Shown: positions 1 to 7,602 of the stretch, in pieces
Position numbering within the stretch: the stretch's first letter is position 1
Layout of the letters: every line of letters starts with the position of its first letter
Source of the DNA: M3007 sp964392655
GTDB lineage: Bacteria; Bacteroidota; Bacteroidia; Chitinophagales; Saprospiraceae
Length of the DNA stretch: 11,347 nt
Direction of reading: 5' to 3'
NCBI GenBank assembly: GCA_964392655.1
Contig: CAYMQY010000149.1
Coordinates: 1 to 11,347, forward strand
Notes under the pieces: model-generated
Database searches by the model: none
Told to the model about the DNA's origin: nothing
The model's input: the letters and a program-made list of their open reading frames with translations, nothing else
Translations under genes and position numbers: made by a program

Positions 1-893
1 ACGGTTCGACCCTGACAGTCAACCTGACGGTTTCGGATGCCAACGGCAACGACAATACGAGTTGCTCTGTTACGCTGGAACTCAACGACAACGAAGACCC
101 GACGTTCACTTGCCCGACTTCGCCATACGTGGTAAACAATGAGGCCGGGGAATGCTATGGTCTGGTTCCTGATTTCTCGGTAGTAATTACCGACGAGGAC
201 GACAACTGCACAGCGGCGACGATTACTCAGGATGTCACAGCAGGCGACCAGTTCGGCACAACCGACGGTTCGACCCTGACAGTCAACCTGACGGTTTCGG
301 ATGCCAACGGCAACGACAACACGAGTTGTTCGGTAACATTGGAACTCAACGACAACGAAGACCCGACGTTCACTTGCCCGACTTCGCCCTATGTGGTGAA
401 CAATGAGGCCGGGGAATGCTACGGTCTTGTTCCTGATTTCTCCACCGTAATTACGGATGCGGACGATAACTGTACGTCTGTAATGATTACTCAGGATGTC
501 ACAGCAGGCGACCAGTTCGGCACCGCCGATGGTTCGACCCTGACAGTCAACCTGACGGTTTCGGATGCCAACGGCAACGACAACACGAGTTGTTCGGTAA
601 CATTGGAACTCAACGACAACGAAGACCCGACGTTCACTTGCCCGACTTCGCCCTACGTGGTGAACAATGAGGCCGGGGAATGCTACGGTCTTGTTCCTGA
701 TTTCTCGGTGGTGATTACAGACGAGGATGACAACTGCACAGCGGCAACGATTACTCAGGATGTCACAGCAGGCAACCAGTTCGGCACAGCCGACGGTTCG
801 ACCCTGACGGTCAACCTGACGGTTTCAGATGCCAACGGCAACGACAATACGAGTTGCTCCGTAACGCTGGAACTCAACGACACCGAGAACCCC
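1..893 (+). repeat. 264-bp in-frame tandem repeats encoding 88-aa HYR modules
   Basis: The same 264-bp unit recurs with register points at 129, 393 and 657, preceded by a partial copy (1-128). Similarity fades after about 880, where NDNEDPTFTC becomes NDTENPTITC. Each unit encodes 88 residues with four cysteines (in GECYG, DDNCT, NTSCSV and FTCPTS). The 128-bp segments at 1-128 and 265-392 differ at eight places, all synonymous as I read them. The array touches the window edge and probably continues leftward. Confidence 0.95.
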
Positions 894-3800
894 ACAATCA
901 CTTGCCCCGACGACATCACCGTCGGCGCCTGTGATGCGGGCAATGTTGATCTCGGCATACCGGACGTTTCGGACAATTGCGGATACGATCCGCCGACCGA
1001 TAACGCGTCCTTGCCCTTCCCGGCAGGTATGACCACCACCGTAACCTGGACTGTATACGACGAAGCCGGCAATTCGAACGAATGCGAACAAGCCGTCACC
1101 GTACTCAATACCCTCTCGGCGTCCATCAGCGGTAATGCAACGGTGTGCGTAGTCGCCGCCGATCAAACGATCACGTTTACCGCAAGCGGCGGTTCGGGGC
1201 CATACACCTGGTACTACACCGGCCCAAGTGGTGCGACAACCATCACGGGCACATCGCCACAAACGGTGTCCCAGTCGGCTGCTACTGCCGGCGTGTATGC
1301 ATATTCCCTGACGGGCATTGCCGATACGTACTGCCCTGAAGCAGCGGCTTCCGGCACTGCCACAGTGAATGTAAACGCACCTGCGACCTGGACCATCGAG
1401 GCCTATTCTGACGCTGCGCGTACGATGCCGATTCTGGATTTGAACGGCGGAAATACCTGTGCCGAAACGGCCCTGATTTATTGGAAAACCACTCCGACAC
1501 CAGCGGCTCCCGCCGGCGGCGGTTCTTACACTTTCCAGTGGGGGGCATTCTCGACGGCTATTCCGACAGCATTGTCCGGCTCGCCGTACAATCCGGTGAA
1601 CTTTACCGGAGGAAACATCGCCACGCCGACGCGTGCGTTTAGCGGTACACCGGGCCCAAAATCCGTAAGTGTGCGGGTGATTACGCCGGGCTGTCCGGTG
1701 CCGGGCGCTACACCGCCGGCAGTGCCATACCTGAGTTGGACTCAAGTGGCGGAGCCTACAGCCAGCAGCACGGCAATTGACGTATCCAACCCTGCCAACA
1801 CCTGCCCCGGCGCTGAGCACACCCTGACGGTGTCGCATCCCACGCCGGCTCTGAGCATCGCCGGAGTTACCTGGAGCGGCGCCGGTTTGGGCAATGCCAA
1901 CCCGTACACCGTAATGCCCGCAACAACCTCCACCTACAACGTGCTGGTAGACTTTGCCAACTGGGGCTGCAACGACGTGAACGACGCCGTGACGCTGACC
2001 ATTCTGGATGCAACACTGCCCACCATCACCTGCCCGGATCCCGTGACAGTAGATACCGACCTAGATGAGTGCACCGCAACCGGTGTGGAATTAGGCACGC
2101 CGACTACGAGCGACAACTGCTCGGTGGCAAGTGTAACCAACGACGCACCGACGATGTACCCCGTGGGCGACAATACCGTGACCTGGACGGTTGTAGATGG
2201 CAGTAGTAACGAGAACACCTGCGAGCAGATCGTAACGGTCGTGGACAATGAAGACCCGGTACCCAACTGCCCGTCGCCATCCGAACCGTATAACACGGAT
2301 GAGGATGAATGCACCGCCACGCTGAACCTGCCGGCTTTGCCGACTGACAACTGCGGAACTCCCTCCTCAATCGAATATACTGTAGACGACGTCCCGATAT
2401 CCATGCCCTACGATTTCCCGGTGGGCTCCACGGTAGTCAATGTGCTCGTAACAGACAACAACGGTAACGAAACCGCCTGCTCTTTTGGCGTCACGGTAGA
2501 AGACAATCAGGCTCCCAAACCCAACTGCCCGACACCGGTCAACCCGTACGGTACCGACAACAACCAGTGCAACGCCACGCTGAGCCTGCCCGCCTCGCCG
2601 ACAGACAACTGCGGTACCCCGGCCATTGTGTACAGCGTAAACGATGTCACGATCGAATTCCCGTATGATTTCCCGAAGGGTACCACGACCGTGGATGTGC
2701 TGGTCACGGATGTGAACGGCAACGAGGCAGAATGTTCGTTTGACGTGACGGTGGCCGACGATCAAAACCCGACCTTCTCCAACCCGGCAGATGTAACGGT
2801 ACATACGGATGTGGACAATGCTACCTGTCCGACGCCGGCAGCCATTTCGCTGGTAGCCAACGACGCCACACCGTTGGTTTCGGGCAACGCCCCGTTTGAG
2901 TTCACGGTGCATGGTACAACCCAGCAAGCACCGACGGCGTACAGCGACAACTGTTCCGAAGGAGAAGACCTGGATCTCTACGTCTGGGCCATCAACGAGG
3001 AATTCTTTGTGGACAACTGCTCCCGCCAGATCCGTGTGATATGGCGTGTGTACGATGCGGCAGGAAACCATACGCAGCGCGATCAGATTTTCACCATTGT
3101 AGACGACAAAGACCCGGTATTTACGGCTTGTCCGACCAGTGCCATTGATCTGGGCTGCAATCCTTTGCTCGAAATACTGCCCACGGAAGGATCGGCTATT
3201 TTCTGGGCCGGTACGGCCACCGACGAATGCGGTGTATCCATGAGCACAAGCGGTGGTGCCATTACGGGCGACTGCAACAAAACCCAGGCCTGGACAGTAA
3301 CCGCCACCGATCCTTGCGGCAATTCCTCGTCCTGTGTGGTGACATTCACGTGGACGGAAGACCTGACAGCGCCGATGTTTGACGCCTGCCCGGAAGCGCC
3401 GATCAGCCTTGGCTGTAACCCGACCACCCTGCCCGATGAAGCAATGGCTATTGCATCCGCAGGCTCGGTGACGGACAACTGCAGTCCGGTAAAAGCCGCC
3501 TCCGGTGCTGCCATCACCGGCACATGCAATAAAACGCAAGTGTGGACGGTCACGGCAACAGACGCCTGTAACTCGGCGGCAGTTTGCACGGTCACCTATA
3601 CCTGGACGGAAGACCTGACAGGCCCGACCTTCGCTACATGCGAGGGCGGAACACGTGTAGTTGACCTGGGCTGCAACCCGGCTGGCAGCGCTTATGGTCA
3701 AATTGCGGCCATCTCTGCTGCGGGTATGATCAGCGACAACTGCGCTCCGAAAGGTGTGGACGCCTTCGGCGGCAGCATCACCGGCGATCCATGTGACCGA

Positions 3801-5444
3801 TCGAGTGTCTATACCGTCGTGGCGACCGACCAGTGCGGCAACGAGTCAAACTGCGAGGTCACCTTCACCTGGCAGGAATCTGCACCGGTGATGCTGACTT
3901 GTCCGGAAGACTTCACGGTTTCTGCCTGCCTGTCGGAAGCAGAGGTGGAAGAAGAATTCCAGGACTGGCTGGATGCAGCCACAGTAAGTGGTGGCTGCTA
4001 TCCCAATCTGATCTACGACAACGACGTTCCGCCGAGCAATACCGGTGGCAGCGTGACGGTGACGTTCACGGTAACCAGCGATTGCGAAGACGAAGTAACC
4101 TGCTCCCGTACGTTCACCGTGACGGACTGCCGCACCATTGCCGGCAGGCTGATCTGGAAAGGCGACGGCATGGCGGGCGTGCATGATGCGTTCGTACCCT
4201 TGGTCAACATGGCACTGGTGCAGGTGGATATTTTTGATTCGACCGGCCATGACGGCGCGTACAGCCTGAATGCAGCACCGGGGGTGTATGCCATCTGTCC
4301 CGCACGCGATACGACGAACCTGCTCAATGGAGTTAACGCCGCCGACAGAATTGCGATCCAGCAACACCTGACCACACCGAACAAGATCACCGATTTCTAC
4401 CGGTTTGTGGCTGCCGACGTGAACAACGACAACAAGATTTCGACTGCCGACGCGTCCATCATCAACCAAGCCCTGATGAACAGCAATGCTGCCCGGAACA
4501 TCATGCGCAATACCGGTTCGTGGCGGTTCATCCCGACTGCGTTCCCGGCGCCGTTAGTCTTCGGGCCGTTCAACGTGCCGTTCTACCCGAAAAAAGACAC
4601 GGTGGATGTCACGCTGGCCGATTCGCTCGCGCAAAATTTCTACGGTGTGAAAACCGGCGACGTGGTGGATGTGATTATTGGCAATGCCAATCCGCACCTG
4701 AAGCCCGACCCGGATGCCAAACCGCTTGTGTGGCGCGTGCAGGATCGCATGTTGAAAGCCGGCGAAACGATGGAAATTGAGTTTGCTGCGGCGAACTTCG
4801 ACAACCTCGCCGGATTCCAGCATGGCATGTACTTCGATCCGACGGCACTGCAATACGAAGGCGCCTCGGGGCTGAATACGCTGGTGGAGATGACGGAGTC
4901 TGAAAACTTTGGCGCATATCAATCGGAACAAGGCGAACTGCGCACCCTCTGGTCGGTGGCCGAAGGCGTCACGCTCAACGGCGTCCAGCCGGTGTACCGC
5001 CTGCGTTTCACGGCGCTGAAAGGTGGTGTCAAACTCAGCCAGGTACTTGCCCTGAACAGCGACGTCATGGAAGTGGTCGCATTCGATCCAGAACTGACGC
5101 CGCGCGAGGTACAACTCGTATTTGCCGACATCAAGCAGCCCGTACCGGGCCATCTGGCTCCGAATACCGGAACCTCCGCTACGGTTGACTTACTGACAAA
5201 CCGTCCGAATCCGTTCAACGACCGCACCACCATCGCGTTCATTCTGCCCGAGGCCTGCGATGCGCAACTGCGCATCTTCGACCTCAGCGGCCGCGAACTG
5301 TGGCGCTCCGACAAGACGTACCCGGCCGGCTACCACGAGGAAGTTATTCTACTGAATGAACTCAACGCTACCGGTATGCTCTTCTACGAACTGACGACGC
5401 CGCAAGGCAAACAGACGCGCAAGATGATGGCGGTACGGCAGTAA
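1..5444 (+). CDS. Giant HYR-repeat surface protein with dockerin-like, cohesin-like and T9SS sorting domains (5' partial)
   Basis: The reading frame is open at the left edge (first full codon at 3, GGT) and stops with TAA at 5442-5444, giving 1813 visible residues. The GTG at 129 is an internal repeat codon, not a start. Counting from codon 3, residues 1-297 are near-identical 88-residue HYR repeats and 293-369 a diverged HYR. Residues 370-668 are Ig/PKD-like and glycine/proline-rich; 669-1034 hold four more HYR modules, the last expanded. Residues 1035-1292 are three LGCNP-type repeats of about 85 residues, and 1293-1376 a final Cys-rich module. A small beta-rich module (1377-1435) precedes a dockerin-like segment (1443-1483), a cohesin-like domain (about 1579-1712) and a T9SS sorting domain (1726-1813). 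HYR modules belong to the Ig-like fold and are linked to adhesion; the T9SS tail implies outer-membrane export and cell-surface attachment or release. No catalytic domain is visible, so an adhesive or scaffolding role is inferred. The signal peptide must lie outside the window. Confidence 0.9.
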   Translation, partial: GSTLTVNLTVSDANGNDNTSCSVTLELNDNEDPTFTCPTSPYVVNNEAGECYGLVPDFSVVITDEDDNCTAATITQDVTAGDQFGTTDGSTLTVNLTVSDANGNDNTSCSVTLELNDNEDPTFTCPTSPYVVNNEAGECYGLVPDFSTVITDADDNCTSVMITQDVTAGDQFGTADGSTLTVNLTVSDANGNDNTSCSVTLELNDNEDPTFTCPTSPYVVNNEAGECYGLVPDFSVVITDEDDNCTAATITQDVTAGNQFGTADGSTLTVNLTVSDANGNDNTSCSVTLELNDTENPTITCPDDITVGACDAGNVDLGIPDVSDNCGYDPPTDNASLPFPAGMTTTVTWTVYDEAGNSNECEQAVTVLNTLSASISGNATVCVVAADQTITFTASGGSGPYTWYYTGPSGATTITGTSPQTVSQSAATAGVYAYSLTGIADTYCPEAAASGTATVNVNAPATWTIEAYSDAARTMPILDLNGGNTCAETALIYWKTTPTPAAPAGGGSYTFQWGAFSTAIPTALSGSPYNPVNFTGGNIATPTRAFSGTPGPKSVSVRVITPGCPVPGATPPAVPYLSWTQVAEPTASSTAIDVSNPANTCPGAEHTLTVSHPTPALSIAGVTWSGAGLGNANPYTVMPATTSTYNVLVDFANWGCNDVNDAVTLTILDATLPTITCPDPVTVDTDLDECTATGVELGTPTTSDNCSVASVTNDAPTMYPVGDNTVTWTVVDGSSNENTCEQIVTVVDNEDPVPNCPSPSEPYNTDEDECTATLNLPALPTDNCGTPSSIEYTVDDVPISMPYDFPVGSTVVNVLVTDNNGNETACSFGVTVEDNQAPKPNCPTPVNPYGTDNNQCNATLSLPASPTDNCGTPAIVYSVNDVTIEFPYDFPKGTTTVDVLVTDVNGNEAECSFDVTVADDQNPTFSNPADVTVHTDVDNATCPTPAAISLVANDATPLVSGNAPFEFTVHGTTQQAPTAYSDNCSEGEDLDLYVWAINEEFFVDNCSRQIRVIWRVYDAAGNHTQRDQIFTIVDDKDPVFTACPTSAIDLGCNPLLEILPTEGSAIFWAGTATDECGVSMSTSGGAITGDCNKTQAWTVTATDPCGNSSSCVVTFTWTEDLTAPMFDACPEAPISLGCNPTTLPDEAMAIASAGSVTDNCSPVKAASGAAITGTCNKTQVWTVTATDACNSAAVCTVTYTWTEDLTGPTFATCEGGTRVVDLGCNPAGSAYGQIAAISAAGMISDNCAPKGVDAFGGSITGDPCDRSSVYTVVATDQCGNESNCEVTFTWQESAPVMLTCPEDFTVSACLSEAEVEEEFQDWLDAATVSGGCYPNLIYDNDVPPSNTGGSVTVTFTVTSDCEDEVTCSRTFTVTDCRTIAGRLIWKGDGMAGVHDAFVPLVNMALVQVDIFDSTGHDGAYSLNAAPGVYAICPARDTTNLLNGVNAADRIAIQQHLTTPNKITDFYRFVAADVNNDNKISTADASIINQALMNSNAARNIMRNTGSWRFIPTAFPAPLVFGPFNVPFYPKKDTVDVTLADSLAQNFYGVKTGDVVDVIIGNANPHLKPDPDAKPLVWRVQDRMLKAGETMEIEFAAANFDNLAGFQHGMYFDPTALQYEGASGLNTLVEMTESENFGAYQSEQGELRTLWSVAEGVTLNGVQPVYRLRFTALKGGVKLSQVLALNSDVMEVVAFDPELTPREVQLVFADIKQPVPGHLAPNTGTSATVDLLTNRPNPFNDRTTIAFILPEACDAQLRIFDLSGRELWRSDKTYPAGYHEEVILLNELNATGMLFYELTTPQGKQTRKMMAVRQ
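3105..3878 (+). repeat. Three diverged LGCNP/HYR-like protein repeats
   Basis: Three in-frame units start near 3105, 3360 and 3612 (spacing 255 and 252 bp). Each has the order LGCNP, a DxC or DNC motif, a GGxITG or GAAITG turn with a following Cys, an AWTVTATD-type strand and a closing TFTW or TYTW strand. They are far more diverged from one another than the 264-bp array, so they are an older duplication. They look like a HYR variant; the disulfide pattern is inferred from cysteine spacing only. Confidence 0.75.
4329..4451 (+). other. Dockerin-like calcium-binding segment in the giant protein
   Basis: The first half reads GVNAADRIAIQQHL (4329-4370). The second reads DVNNDNKISTAD (4416-4451), followed by ASIINQALMN. 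The second half fits the EF-hand-like calcium loop of type I dockerins (Asp/Asn at alternating positions, then a hydrophobic residue and Asp) with the usual helix after it. The first half keeps the helix but has a degenerate loop (LLNGVNAAD). Dockerin pairs in cellulosomes bind cohesins; here the partner is unknown. Confidence 0.65.
4737..5136 (+). other. Cohesin-like beta domain in the giant protein
   Basis: About 130 residues begin with a KAGETMEIEF strand, then NLAGFQHGMYFDPTALQYEG, and later ELRTLWSV and VYRLRFTALKGG. This order (a G-T/E-rich first strand, LxGFxxxxxFDPxxLxYxG, a later xLRxLW strand, then a V-x-R-L-x-F strand) resembles the cohesin/CBM-like fold. The assignment rests on motif pattern alone. 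The alternative is a generic T9SS-associated beta sandwich. Confidence 0.5.
5178..5441 (+). other. T9SS type A C-terminal sorting domain
   Basis: The last 88 residues contain NRPNPFNDRTTIAFILPE (NRPNPF at 5199-5216), then AQLRIFDLSGRELW, a mid-domain GYHEEVILL strand and a terminal MLFYELTTPQGKQTRKMMAV. This matches the hallmark layout of type IX sorting domains: N-x-PNPF, hydrophobic strand, DLxGR, and a Lys/Arg-rich C-terminus. Such domains direct export through the T9SS and are usually removed with attachment to the cell surface. Confidence 0.9.
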
Positions 5445-5469
5445 TGCCTCCCCCGCTCGAGGGTTAACG

Positions 5470-5556
5470 GCAACGCGGGGTACGCAGATCAAACGGGTTT
5501 TCACGGATTTTAAAAAAATCCGCGGGTATCCGTTTGATCCGTGTACTCCGCGTTGC
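5470..5556. repeat. Imperfect palindrome after the giant gene
   Basis: The 28-nt arms 5470-5497 and 5529-5556 are reverse complements with four mismatches. Nested inside is a perfect 8-bp stem, CGGATTTT (5504-5511) with AAAATCCG (5515-5522), around a 3-nt loop. The whole could fold into an 87-nt hairpin on either strand. It lies 25 bp past the stop codon, so it may end or protect the transcript, but no clean T-tract follows. The ATCCG/GTTTGATC wording looks like a dispersed intergenic repeat family; that is a guess. Confidence 0.75.
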
Positions 5557-5581
5557 TATTATTGCCGCGTGCTTATTTTTG
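5553..5581 (+). promoter_or_regulatory. Candidate promoter for the serine hydrolase gene
   Basis: TATTTTTG at 5574-5581 matches the Bacteroidota -7 consensus TAnnTTTG. A TTG at 5553-5555 lies 18 nt upstream, within the usual spacing for a -33 element. Transcription from here would place the whole 162-bp palindrome in a 5' leader of about 190 nt. This is pattern matching only; the motif can occur by chance in AT-rich DNA. Confidence 0.3.
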
Positions 5582-5603
5582 CCGCCCACACATGATTTAT
5601 TTA

Positions 5604-5765
5604 AGAAGTTGTTTGAGTTATTCTCACCGGGTCAAAAAGGCATCTTTTGCAGCCATGCGACATCATTTTTTCAATCCATAGCACCACTATGCATTTCAAA
5701 AATGATTTTGCCTGACTCCAAAATCTGCTCTTTTTGACTCCGGCAGAATAACTCAAACAACTTCT
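5604..5765. repeat. 162-bp inverted-repeat element with perfect 21-bp ends, possibly a MITE
   Basis: The outer 21 bases (5604-5624, beginning AGAAGTTGTTTG) are the exact reverse complement of 5745-5765. The symmetry continues inward to a 5-nt loop at 5682-5686, with arms of 78 and 79 nt that I align with about 14 mismatches and one gap. GC is near 40% in the left arm, clearly below the adjacent genes. No target-site duplication is obvious (flanks TTA and AAA). It ends 16 bp before the hydrolase ATG. Short ORFs on both strands follow from its symmetry and are not credible genes. A non-autonomous mobile element or relic is the best reading; a structured leader RNA is the alternative. Confidence 0.7.
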
Positions 5766-5781
5766 AAAAACTGAAATTGCT

Positions 5782-7449
5782 ATGAAAATCAACCGATTGA
5801 CTTTTCCTGTTTTCACTGTACTGCTCGGCATACAAGCCTTATTCGGCCAGATGGCCGACCCCGCGCTGGAGGCCGCCTTTGATAAAATTTGTATTCAAAA
5901 ATTCCCTGACGACGGCCCCGGCGGCGCAGTGCTGGTGGCAAAAGGCGAGCAGATTCTCTACCAAAAAGCCTTCGGACTGGACGACCTGGATAAAAAAACT
6001 CCCCTGCGGCCCGATATGGTGTTCCGCCTCGGCTCGGTTACCAAGCAGTTCACCGCAGTGGCCATCCTCCAGTTGGTGGAGCAACGCAAAATTTCCCTTC
6101 AGGACAACATCACGAAGTTTATCCCCGACTACCCGACCGGCGGGAAGATCATCACAGTGGAGCACCTGCTGAACCACACTTCGGGAATCAAAAGTTACAC
6201 CAGCATGCCGCTCTGGACGCCGCACGTGCAGCAAATGGACTTCACGCCCAAAGCGCTCGTAGACTTTTTCAAAGACAAGCCTATGGACTTTGACACCGGT
6301 GACCAGTACGCGTACAACAACTCCGGCTATGTGCTGCTGGGCTACATTATCGAGCAGGTTACGGGTATGTCGTACGCCGATTATCTGACCCAAAACGTGT
6401 TCAAACCCGCCGGCTTGAAGCACACGTTTTACGAAAATCAGCCCCGTCCCATCGCCGGCTGGGCCAACGGTTTTCAGCGCAGCACCGACGGAAAAATCGA
6501 ACCGGCGGCCCCGCTGAGCATGACGCAGCCCTACGCCGCCGGCTCGCTGGCTTCTACCGTGGAGGACTTGTTCCTGTGGAATCGCGCCTTGTTTTCGGGA
6601 AAATTAGTATCCAAAGACCTGCTGCAAAAAGCGCACACGCCCAACGTTTTGCGCAACGGCACCGACACCCGCTACGGCTATGGCTGGCTCATGGGCAACA
6701 TGCTGGGCAGCCCGACCGTGGAGCACGGCGGAAGCATACCCGGCTTTTTGAGTATGCTGATTTACCTGCCCAAAGAGGAAGTGTGCGTGGCGGTGCTAAC
6801 CAACTGCGACTGCAACAGCCCAAACGATGTGGCCGATAAATTAGCCGCACTGGCTGCCGGCTACGAACTGGAACCGGGAGGTGTGCCGTTGAGCGAAAAA
6901 GTCCTCAAATCCTACACCGGTACTTTTCAGAACGACAAGGGCAACAAACGCATCCTCCGAATTGAGGAAGGGCGCCTCGTATCGCAACGCCTCGGCGGCG
7001 GCACTTTCAAACTCATTGCGTTGGAAAAGGACAAGTTCCGCTTCGAAGGCTCACTCACCGAAGCGACGTTCCTGCGCGACGGCGCCGGCGCCGTGACGGG
7101 CATTTCCCTCGACACCCGTGCCATAGCCGATGAACTCTGGACGCGCACCGAAGACGTCGTGCCCGTGCCGGTGACGGAAATAACGCTCACCGAGGATCAG
7201 TTGAAGCGTTTTGTCGGAGAGTACGCCCTCGCGCCTACATTCGCCATAGCGGTCACGCAAGAGGGGACAAAACTGTTTGTGCAGGCAACCAATCAGCCGC
7301 GATTTGAAGTTTTCGCCAAATCCGACTTGCGTTTTTTCCTGAAAGCCGTGGACGCCGAAGTGGAGTTTGTGCCCGACGACAAGGGTAACATCACCAAAAT
7401 GATCCTGCACCAGGCCGGTCGTTCCATGCCGGGCGAGCGGGTGAAGTGA
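5782..7449 (+). CDS. Exported serine hydrolase, class C beta-lactamase/PBP4*-like
   Basis: This 555-residue protein belongs to the serine beta-lactamase-like hydrolase superfamily (AmpC/PBP4*/esterase type). Residues 1-23 form a signal peptide ending LFGQ with no lipobox Cys, so a periplasmic or exported location is expected. The catalytic S-x-x-K is S85-V-T-K88 (LGSVTKQFTA). The Y-x-N motif is Y178-N-N180 (YAYNNSGYVLLGY), and the third motif is H315-G-G (VEHGGSIPGF) in place of Lys-Thr-Gly, common in the non-lactamase branches. The catalytic domain ends near 365. Two weakly similar beta-rich C-terminal modules follow (about 370-455 and 465-550), the second like DUF3471-type extensions. The substrate cannot be read from sequence: D-Ala peptides, esters and beta-lactams are all possible. 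ATG 5782 is chosen because it yields the signal peptide. There is no clear Shine-Dalgarno sequence, as is common in this phylum. Confidence 0.88.
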   Translation: MKINRLTFPVFTVLLGIQALFGQMADPALEAAFDKICIQKFPDDGPGGAVLVAKGEQILYQKAFGLDDLDKKTPLRPDMVFRLGSVTKQFTAVAILQLVEQRKISLQDNITKFIPDYPTGGKIITVEHLLNHTSGIKSYTSMPLWTPHVQQMDFTPKALVDFFKDKPMDFDTGDQYAYNNSGYVLLGYIIEQVTGMSYADYLTQNVFKPAGLKHTFYENQPRPIAGWANGFQRSTDGKIEPAAPLSMTQPYAAGSLASTVEDLFLWNRALFSGKLVSKDLLQKAHTPNVLRNGTDTRYGYGWLMGNMLGSPTVEHGGSIPGFLSMLIYLPKEEVCVAVLTNCDCNSPNDVADKLAALAAGYELEPGGVPLSEKVLKSYTGTFQNDKGNKRILRIEEGRLVSQRLGGGTFKLIALEKDKFRFEGSLTEATFLRDGAGAVTGISLDTRAIADELWTRTEDVVPVPVTEITLTEDQLKRFVGEYALAPTFAIAVTQEGTKLFVQATNQPRFEVFAKSDLRFFLKAVDAEVEFVPDDKGNITKMILHQAGRSMPGERVK

Positions 7450-7503
7450 GGCGGCGGAACATGAAAATTCGGTTTTTCCGCCCGGTTCAGTCCGCCCTTT
7501 CTG

Positions 7504-7513
7504 TTACCTTTGC
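7504..7513 (+). promoter_or_regulatory. Candidate -7 element upstream of aspS
   Basis: TTACCTTTGC contains TACCTTTG, a full match to the Bacteroidota -7 consensus TAnnTTTG, about 90 bp before the aspS ATG. I see no good TTG at -33, only the T-rich GGTTTTTCC near 7471-7479. The same ten bases recur before the ferredoxin gene, which supports a shared function. It also argues against the upstream TTG codon at 7510, which lies inside this motif, as the aspS start. Confidence 0.45.
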
Positions 7514-7547
7514 GGCCCTTCGGGAAATTCACCGACACATATTTGCC

Positions 7548-7567
7548 CCCACGGGTGAACCCGTGGG
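7548..7567. repeat. Short GC-rich hairpin in the aspS leader
   Basis: CCCACGGG (7548-7555) and CCCGTGGG (7560-7567) form a perfect 8-bp stem around TGAA. The flanks (TTTGCC before, CTAAAAACC after) and the palindrome core resemble short REP-like intergenic palindromes. It lies between the candidate promoter and the start codon, 35 bp before the ATG, so it would be in the mRNA leader. No T-tract follows directly, so a strong terminator is unlikely. Confidence 0.6.
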
Positions 7568-7602
7568 CTAAAAACCGCTCATCACACATCGCACATCGCT
7601 CC

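Noticed and set aside
129..131. GTG as a possible start of the giant gene
   Set aside because: The frame is open upstream to the window edge and the upstream codons encode the same HYR repeat. The identical GTG recurs in each unit.
1..893. CRISPR-like direct repeats
   Set aside because: The repeats are contiguous 264-bp coding units without spacers, in one reading frame.
2367..3701. A 444-codon open frame on the minus strand opposite the giant gene
   Set aside because: It is rich in Arg, Cys and Gly with no known motif and is explained as the mirror of the repetitive HYR coding sequence.
5534..5831. Two small opposing ORFs (67 and 76 codons) across the palindrome
   Set aside because: They arise from the inverted-repeat symmetry, so they resemble each other in part. 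Neither has a family match or plausible start region.
7453..7482. A possible terminator after the serine hydrolase gene (GGCGGAA / TTCCGCC)
   Set aside because: The stem is only 7 bp, the loop is long (about 16 nt), and no T-tract follows.
7510..7602. A TTG-started 31-codon N-terminal extension of aspS
   Set aside because: The extension includes the candidate promoter and hairpin, has no AspRS similarity, and the protein length is normal from ATG 7603.
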